Position numbers and translations under genes: made by a program. Positions 14,557 through 17,860 of a stretch of DNA of 17,860 nt are shown here, one piece after another; within the stretch, counting starts at the first letter, position 1, and the number at the start of each line of letters is the position of its first letter. The notes beneath the pieces were generated by a model that was not told the origin of the DNA, ran no database searches, and saw only the letters and a list, made by a program, of their open reading frames with translations. Origin of the DNA: JAICIG01 sp035532215 (GTDB lineage Bacteria; Planctomycetota; Planctomycetia; Pirellulales; JAICIG01); assembly GCA_035532215.1 (NCBI GenBank), contig DATKRK010000226.1:1-17860 (forward strand), in the 5' to 3' direction.

Positions 14557-14963
14557 TAGCCCGTAGGTTATGCTTCAGCCTAGCGCGGCGGAGCCGCAAC
14601 CAAAACATGCCGGGGCGGCACGGCTTTCGAACGACTCGCGTCGCCGTGGGCCGCTCTTGGTGACGGCGAATCGTGTTGCCATGATCCGCCGCGCGTCACA
14701 GCGGCCTGATGCTGCCGCTACGCTTCCTCTTCTCTTCTGTTCCTATCGTCAGTTTGCCACCGCGGGCGGACGGCGTAGCGCGCGCTGGCCGGTTGTCTTG
14801 AACGGTGCGGTCGGCGCCCGGCAGGCAATGGAACAGAAGAGGAGAGGAAGCGTACTTGCTGCCGCTTGTAGCCGATGCTTGAGCCCAGCGCGCCGAGACC
14901 CGAACAAGAATCTTGCCGGGGCGGCGAGAGTTTCACAGTTAATAGCATAACCTACGGGGCTAC
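14556..14963. mobile_element. ~408-bp element with terminal inverted repeats, no transposase (MITE-like)
   Basis: The left end GTAGCCCGTAGGTTATGCT (14556-14574) and the right end AGCATAACCTACGGGGCTAC (14944-14963) are reverse complements except for one extra C. Inside, 14719-14743 and 14830-14854 form an inverted repeat matching at 24 of 25 positions. A second, imperfect copy of the left end begins at 14868 (GTAGCC...ATGCTT.AGCC.AGCGCG...CCGGGGCGGC...TTTC), so the element contains imperfect direct repeats of about 65-75 bp. The open frame spanning it (14570-14950) has no domain. No target duplication is obvious. The left boundary cuts an antitoxin gene; the right end supplies the stop codon of the HTH gene. 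Confidence 0.65.
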
Positions 14964-15328
14964 GGCAGGTCGTTGCTGGGCGGGAAGTTGAGCTTCGTCA
15001 GCCGAGATCGGATCGCCGAAGGCTGCCGTTGAAAACGCTCCGCGATGGCCTGGAGCCGGTGGCCCGCTTTATACATCGCGGCCAGTTCCGCGTCGTCGAC
15101 GCTTGTCCACGGCTCGTAGGCTCGCGGATAGCGGGACTTGATCTGAGCCAACCGGGCCTGATAATCCTTTGGCGACGAATTGAGCCGCAGGGCCTCCTCG
15201 GCGGCGTGGAAAATGTCGTGGTAGGTGATTCCGTCGTGGCCGTCGACGATTTGCGCGTAACTGTGCCCGTCAGCGATGTGGCCGAGCACCTTGATGCTCT
15301 TCTCGCTCAGACCGGGTTCGCGCTTCAT
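14960..15328 (-). CDS. HTH protein (DUF433-like plus second helix-turn-helix)
   Basis: A 122-residue protein. Residues 1-50 (MKREPGLSEKSIKVLGHIAD, YAQIVDGHDGITYHDIFHAA) resemble DUF433-type helix-turn-helix antitoxins (loop G-x-x-x-x-x-I-V, then Y-x-D-I-x-x-A). Residues ~70-115 (YEPWTSVDDAELAAMYKAGH, IAERFQRQPSAIRSRLTKL) form a second HTH of the kind that recurs in small bacterial regulators. It probably binds DNA; its regulon is unknown. The protein ends LNFPPSNDLP at a TAG contributed by the right terminal repeat of the element, so the original C-terminus may have been slightly different. AAGAAG lies just before the ATG. Confidence 0.7.
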   Translation of the reverse strand: MKREPGLSEKSIKVLGHIADGHSYAQIVDGHDGITYHDIFHAAEEALRLNSSPKDYQARLAQIKSRYPRAYEPWTSVDDAELAAMYKAGHRLQAIAERFQRQPSAIRSRLTKLNFPPSNDLP

Positions 15329-15402
15329 GCTTCTTGACGTTTCCTTCGCTGACCGAACTTATTCTGCGGCAAACAGAAGTAAGCCCCCTTAAAACAGCGT
15401 TT

Positions 15403-15507
15403 CTATAGTTCACTCATGCGCACTGAGCCCTGGGTCCAGTAATCGGGGTAGTCCTGGAGGTAGCCGACCCACGCCTCGTCTTCCTGCCAAACCACGATTT
15501 TGACAAC
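15403..15507 (-). pseudogene. HicB-like antitoxin, N-terminal remnant
   Basis: The minus frame reads VVKIVVWQEDEAWVGYLQDY then PDYWTQG, after which it changes to SVRMSEL and stops. This is the start of HicB-like antitoxins of the type K-I-V-I-W-x-E-D-x-x-W-L-G-Y-L-x-x-x-P-D-Y-x-T-Q-G. The expected continuation (E-x-L-E-E-L-K-x-x-L) is gone and no ATG/GTG/TTG start is in place. GGAGG lies 12 bases upstream of the first codon and a TACAAT hexamer about 50 bases upstream, remains of expression signals. No HicA toxin is visible. Confidence 0.65.
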
Positions 15508-15719
15508 CTGCGTGCTTCGCCTCCTATCGGTCGGGACGTCTTAACGCTGTCATTGTAGCCGCTCTCGCCCCTGCGATCCAAACGACGAAGCCACGCTGCC
15601 CGCCGGAAAGATCGCATCCGGGCGTTCCGCGGGTCGCCAGTTGCGGCCCACCGGCCGGCCGTCGATAATCGTCGGCACGCCTGTTTGCCGCCGCGCCCTT
15701 CAAATCGGATGTTGCTCCC
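15508..15719. other. Intergenic region upstream of the DUF1080 gene
   Basis: No supported gene. A minus-strand frame at 15550-15678 (VPTIIDGRPVGRNWRPAERP, then a short tail ending RERLQ) has coding-like third positions, but I recognise no family and it is only 42 codons. The region contains the plus-strand promoter at 15641-15669 and, on the minus strand, the TACAAT hexamer for the HicB remnant. Confidence 0.4.
15641..15669 (+). promoter_or_regulatory. Candidate promoter for the DUF1080-ligA operon
   Basis: TTGCGG (15641-15646), exactly 17 bases, GATAAT (15664-15669). The start would fall near 15676, about 44 bases before the ATG at 15720. Confidence 0.5.
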
Positions 15720-17060
15720 ATGATTACCGTCGCTCGCTCCGCCCGGTGTTTCGCACTGGTTGCTCCTTTAGCCGTCGCCCTGTGTTCGAACGCCGCGGCC
15801 CGCGGCGACGAGCCCGCCTGGACGGCCTTGTTCAACGGCCGCGATCTGTCGGGCTGGGTCAACGTCAACTGCGCCCCCGGCACGTTCACGGCCCGCGAGG
15901 GGATGATCGTCTCGACGGGCGTGCCGACCGGCGTGCTGCGCAGCAAGAAGCAGTACGAGAACTTTATTTTCGAACTGGAGTGGAAGCACATCGAACCCAA
16001 AGGCAACGCGGGCGTGTTCGTGTGGAGCGATCCGCTGCCTGCGATTGGGGCGCCGTTTTGCCGGGCGATCGAAGTGCAGATTCTCGACGGGCGGAACACC
16101 GAGAACTACACCAGCCACGGCGATGTGTTCGCTATCCGCGGCGCCACGATGACGCCCGACCGGCCGCACCCGGCCGGCTGGGCTCGCTGTCTGCCGAGCG
16201 AACATCGCGCCAAGCCGGCCGGCGAGTGGAACCACTATCGGGTCGAATGCCGCGATGGCATGCTGAAACTCGCCGTCAACGGCAAGGTCGTTTCGGGCGG
16301 CAGCCAATGCAGCCCGCGGAAAGGATATCTGTGTCTTGAATCGGAAGGCTCGGAGTGCCATTTCCGCAACATCCGCATTCAAGAGCTGCCTTCGACCAAC
16401 CCCAAGCCCGAACAGATCGCCGACGAGGACCAAGGCTTCGTTTCGCTCTACAACGGCCTGGACTTGGCCGGTTGGAAAGCCGACCCCGGGCACGAAGGGC
16501 ACTGGAAGCCCGAGAACTGGATTCTCAGCTACGATGGCAAGAGCGAAGCCGAAGACAAGAACCTCTGGTCGGCCAAGGAATACGGCGATTTCGAGCTGAT
16601 CTGCGATTGGCGGCTGAATGCCAAGCCGCACGAAGAGGCTCGGCCCGTCATCTTGCCCAGCGGCGAGTATGAAAAGGGCGACGACGGCAAGCCGAAAACC
16701 GTCATCGTCAAGGACGCCGGCGACAGCGGCATCTATCTGCGCGGCAACAGCAAGAGCCAGGTGAACATCTGGTGCTGGCCGATCGGCTCGGGCGAAGTGT
16801 ACGGCTACCGCAACGATCCGAAAATGCCGCCCGAGGTTCGTGCGGGCGTCACGCCCAAGGTGAACGCCGATCATCCGCTCGGCCAGTGGAACCGCTTCGT
16901 CATCACGATGCGCGGCGATCACCTGACGGTGAAACTGAACGGCCAAACCGTGATCGATAACGCCCAATTGCCCGGCGTGCCCGAACGCGGACCCATCGCC
17001 TTGCAGCATCACGGCGACTCATTGCAGTTCGCGAACATCTACATCCGAGAGCTGGACTGA
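15720..17060 (+). CDS. Secreted protein with two DUF1080 (3-keto-disaccharide hydrolase-type) domains
   Basis: A 446-residue protein. Residues 1-28 are a signal peptide (FALVAPLAVALCSNAAARG). Two tandem domains follow, each opening with the DUF1080 hallmark: WTALFNGRDLSGW (34-46) and FVSLYNGLDLAGW (240-252). Each then has the jelly-roll features of PF06439: Y-x-x-F-x-x-x-x-x-W (YENFIFELEWKHI; YGDFELICDWRLN), GNAGVFVW or DSGIYLRG, an EVQILD strand in domain 1, and G-x-W-N-x-x-x-x after the loop (GEWNHYRVECR; GQWNRFVITMR). The domains are about 190-205 residues. The family is abundant in planctomycetes and is assigned to extracytoplasmic sugar-derivative breakdown; the substrate is not predictable. 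ligA starts 10 bp after the stop, so the two are probably co-transcribed. Confidence 0.88.
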   Translation: MITVARSARCFALVAPLAVALCSNAAARGDEPAWTALFNGRDLSGWVNVNCAPGTFTAREGMIVSTGVPTGVLRSKKQYENFIFELEWKHIEPKGNAGVFVWSDPLPAIGAPFCRAIEVQILDGRNTENYTSHGDVFAIRGATMTPDRPHPAGWARCLPSEHRAKPAGEWNHYRVECRDGMLKLAVNGKVVSGGSQCSPRKGYLCLESEGSECHFRNIRIQELPSTNPKPEQIADEDQGFVSLYNGLDLAGWKADPGHEGHWKPENWILSYDGKSEAEDKNLWSAKEYGDFELICDWRLNAKPHEEARPVILPSGEYEKGDDGKPKTVIVKDAGDSGIYLRGNSKSQVNIWCWPIGSGEVYGYRNDPKMPPEVRAGVTPKVNADHPLGQWNRFVITMRGDHLTVKLNGQTVIDNAQLPGVPERGPIALQHHGDSLQFANIYIRELD

Positions 17061-17070
17061 TCCATTTGCG

Positions 17071-17860
17071 ATGAGCGCCTCCGCCCAAGCCGAAATCGCC
17101 AAGCTGCGCGAACAGATTCGCTGCCACGACTACAAGTATTACGTCGAGGCGGCGCCCGAGATCAGCGACCGCCAGTACGACCGGTTGCTGGAGCGTCTCA
17201 AAGAGCTTGAAGTCAAGCATCCCGAGCTGATTACGCCCGACAGCCCCACGCAGCGGATCGGCGATCAGCCGGTGGCGGAACTGCCGCAGGCCGAGCATCG
17301 CGTGCCGATGCTGTCGATCGACAATACGTACAGCGTCGCCGAGCTGCGCGAGTTCGGCGCCCGCGTCGTCAAGCGCTTGCCGGGCGAAGAGATCGCGTGG
17401 GTCGTTGAGTTGAAGGTCGATGGCGTCGCCGTGTCGCTGATCTACGAGCACGGGCTGCTCGTCCGCGGGCTGACGCGCGGCAATGGCCGAGTCGGCGACG
17501 ATATCACGCACAATCTGCGCACCATCGGCGACGTGCCGCTGAAGCTGCTGGGCAACGACGTGCCGCCGCTCGTCGAAGCCCGCGGCGAAGTCTACATGAC
17601 CAACTCCGACTTGGTGAGGCTCAACCAGGAACAGGCCGCCCGCGGCGAGGCGGCCTATGCCAACACCCGCAACGTCACGGCCGGCAGCATCCGCTTGCTC
17701 GATCCGCGGATTTGCGCGCAGCGCCATTTGCGCTTCTTTTGCCACAGCGCCGGCGCCGTCGAAGGCCTGAAGGCCGACAACCACATGGCCTTTCTCGCCG
17801 AACTGCGCGGCTACGGGCTGCCCTCGACGCCGATGGCCGAGTGCTTCCCGTCGTTCGACG
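17071..17860 (+). CDS. ligA: NAD-dependent DNA ligase LigA, N-terminal part (runs off window)
   Basis: 263 codons are visible. Residues 1-70 form the Ia domain that binds the NMN half of NAD (IRCHDYKYYVEAAPEISDRQ, YDRLLERLKELE, SPTQRIGDQP). The adenylation domain follows with HRVPMLSIDNTYS and the active-site ELKVDG (Glu113, catalytic Lys115, Asp117, the same numbering as I recall for E. coli LigA). Then come LTRGNGRVGDDITHNLRTIG, VEARGEVYM and YANTRNVTAGSIRLLDPR. The enzyme seals nicks during replication and repair. The ATG at 17071 gives the usual family length before the catalytic Lys. One variation: RGNG replaces the common RGDG. The OB-fold, zinc-finger, HhH and BRCT domains lie beyond the window. 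Confidence 0.95.
   Translation, partial: MSASAQAEIAKLREQIRCHDYKYYVEAAPEISDRQYDRLLERLKELEVKHPELITPDSPTQRIGDQPVAELPQAEHRVPMLSIDNTYSVAELREFGARVVKRLPGEEIAWVVELKVDGVAVSLIYEHGLLVRGLTRGNGRVGDDITHNLRTIGDVPLKLLGNDVPPLVEARGEVYMTNSDLVRLNQEQAARGEAAYANTRNVTAGSIRLLDPRICAQRHLRFFCHSAGAVEGLKADNHMAFLAELRGYGLPSTPMAECFPSFD

Noticed and set aside
14570..14950. 126-codon plus-strand open frame across the repeat element
   Set aside because: It reads through inverted and direct repeats, has no recognisable domain, and follows the boundaries of the element, not those of a gene.
15768..17012. 414-codon minus-strand open frame
   Set aside because: Antisense shadow of the DUF1080 gene, whose motifs and signal peptide are clear on the plus strand.
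1..17860. tRNA, rRNA, riboswitch or complete insertion sequence
   Set aside because: I looked for cloverleaf ends, conserved rRNA stretches, known riboswitch cores and transposase motifs and saw none I could support.

Overview
The window is high-GC bacterial DNA and most likely comes from a planctomycete (Planctomycetota, Pirellulales-like). The evidence is a secreted protein with two DUF1080 domains, a very large protein combining tetratricopeptide repeats (TPRs) with glycosyltransferase domains, a crowd of tiny membrane proteins whose N-termini resemble R-x-QFSLRTLL, and generally weak Shine-Dalgarno signals. This taxonomic call is inference from gene content; no rRNA or tRNA gene was recognised.

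Layout. 1-632: no secure gene; one perfect hairpin and frames whose strand cannot be decided. 633-5726: one 1,697-residue protein made of two successive (about 10 TPR + GT9-like glycosyltransferase) modules, a DUF6165-like segment and a C-terminal SAM methyltransferase. 5775-6641: ferredoxin/metallo-beta-lactamase fusion whose Shine-Dalgarno lies in one arm of a perfect 10-bp inverted repeat. 6638-7106: debris, including the first third of an alpha/beta-hydrolase gene joined to a broken minus-strand membrane-protein gene. 7150-8609: minus-strand run of very small proteins sharing a near-constant start, plus a zinc-ribbon protein. 8716-9528: plus-strand membrane protein carrying the same signature internally.

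9599-11616: an apparent operon of an adenosine-specific kinase-like protein, an ICMT-like membrane methyltransferase, and a glycerophosphodiester phosphodiesterase broken by two frameshifts and one stop. 12067-13557: a B12-binding radical SAM enzyme that closely resembles the hopanoid C-3 methylase HpnR, behind a recognisable promoter. 13761-14365: an intact antitoxin/PemK-MazF toxin pair. 14366-15507: a graveyard of antitoxin and HTH genes, including an antitoxin tail abutting a roughly 408-bp terminal-inverted-repeat element and a HicB-like antitoxin head. 15720-17860: DUF1080 protein followed 10 bp later by ligA (NAD-dependent DNA ligase), which runs off the window.

The most unusual signals are: (1) the family of small proteins with constant starts and variable tails; (2) three genes in which an A-T-rich -10 hexamer sits exactly six bases before ATG, predicting leaderless mRNAs; (3) the duplicated TPR-glycosyltransferase architecture; (4) a candidate HpnR in a probable planctomycete; (5) the nested repeat element among decaying toxin-antitoxin genes. 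Functions are assigned by recognising motifs by eye; no database search was possible.
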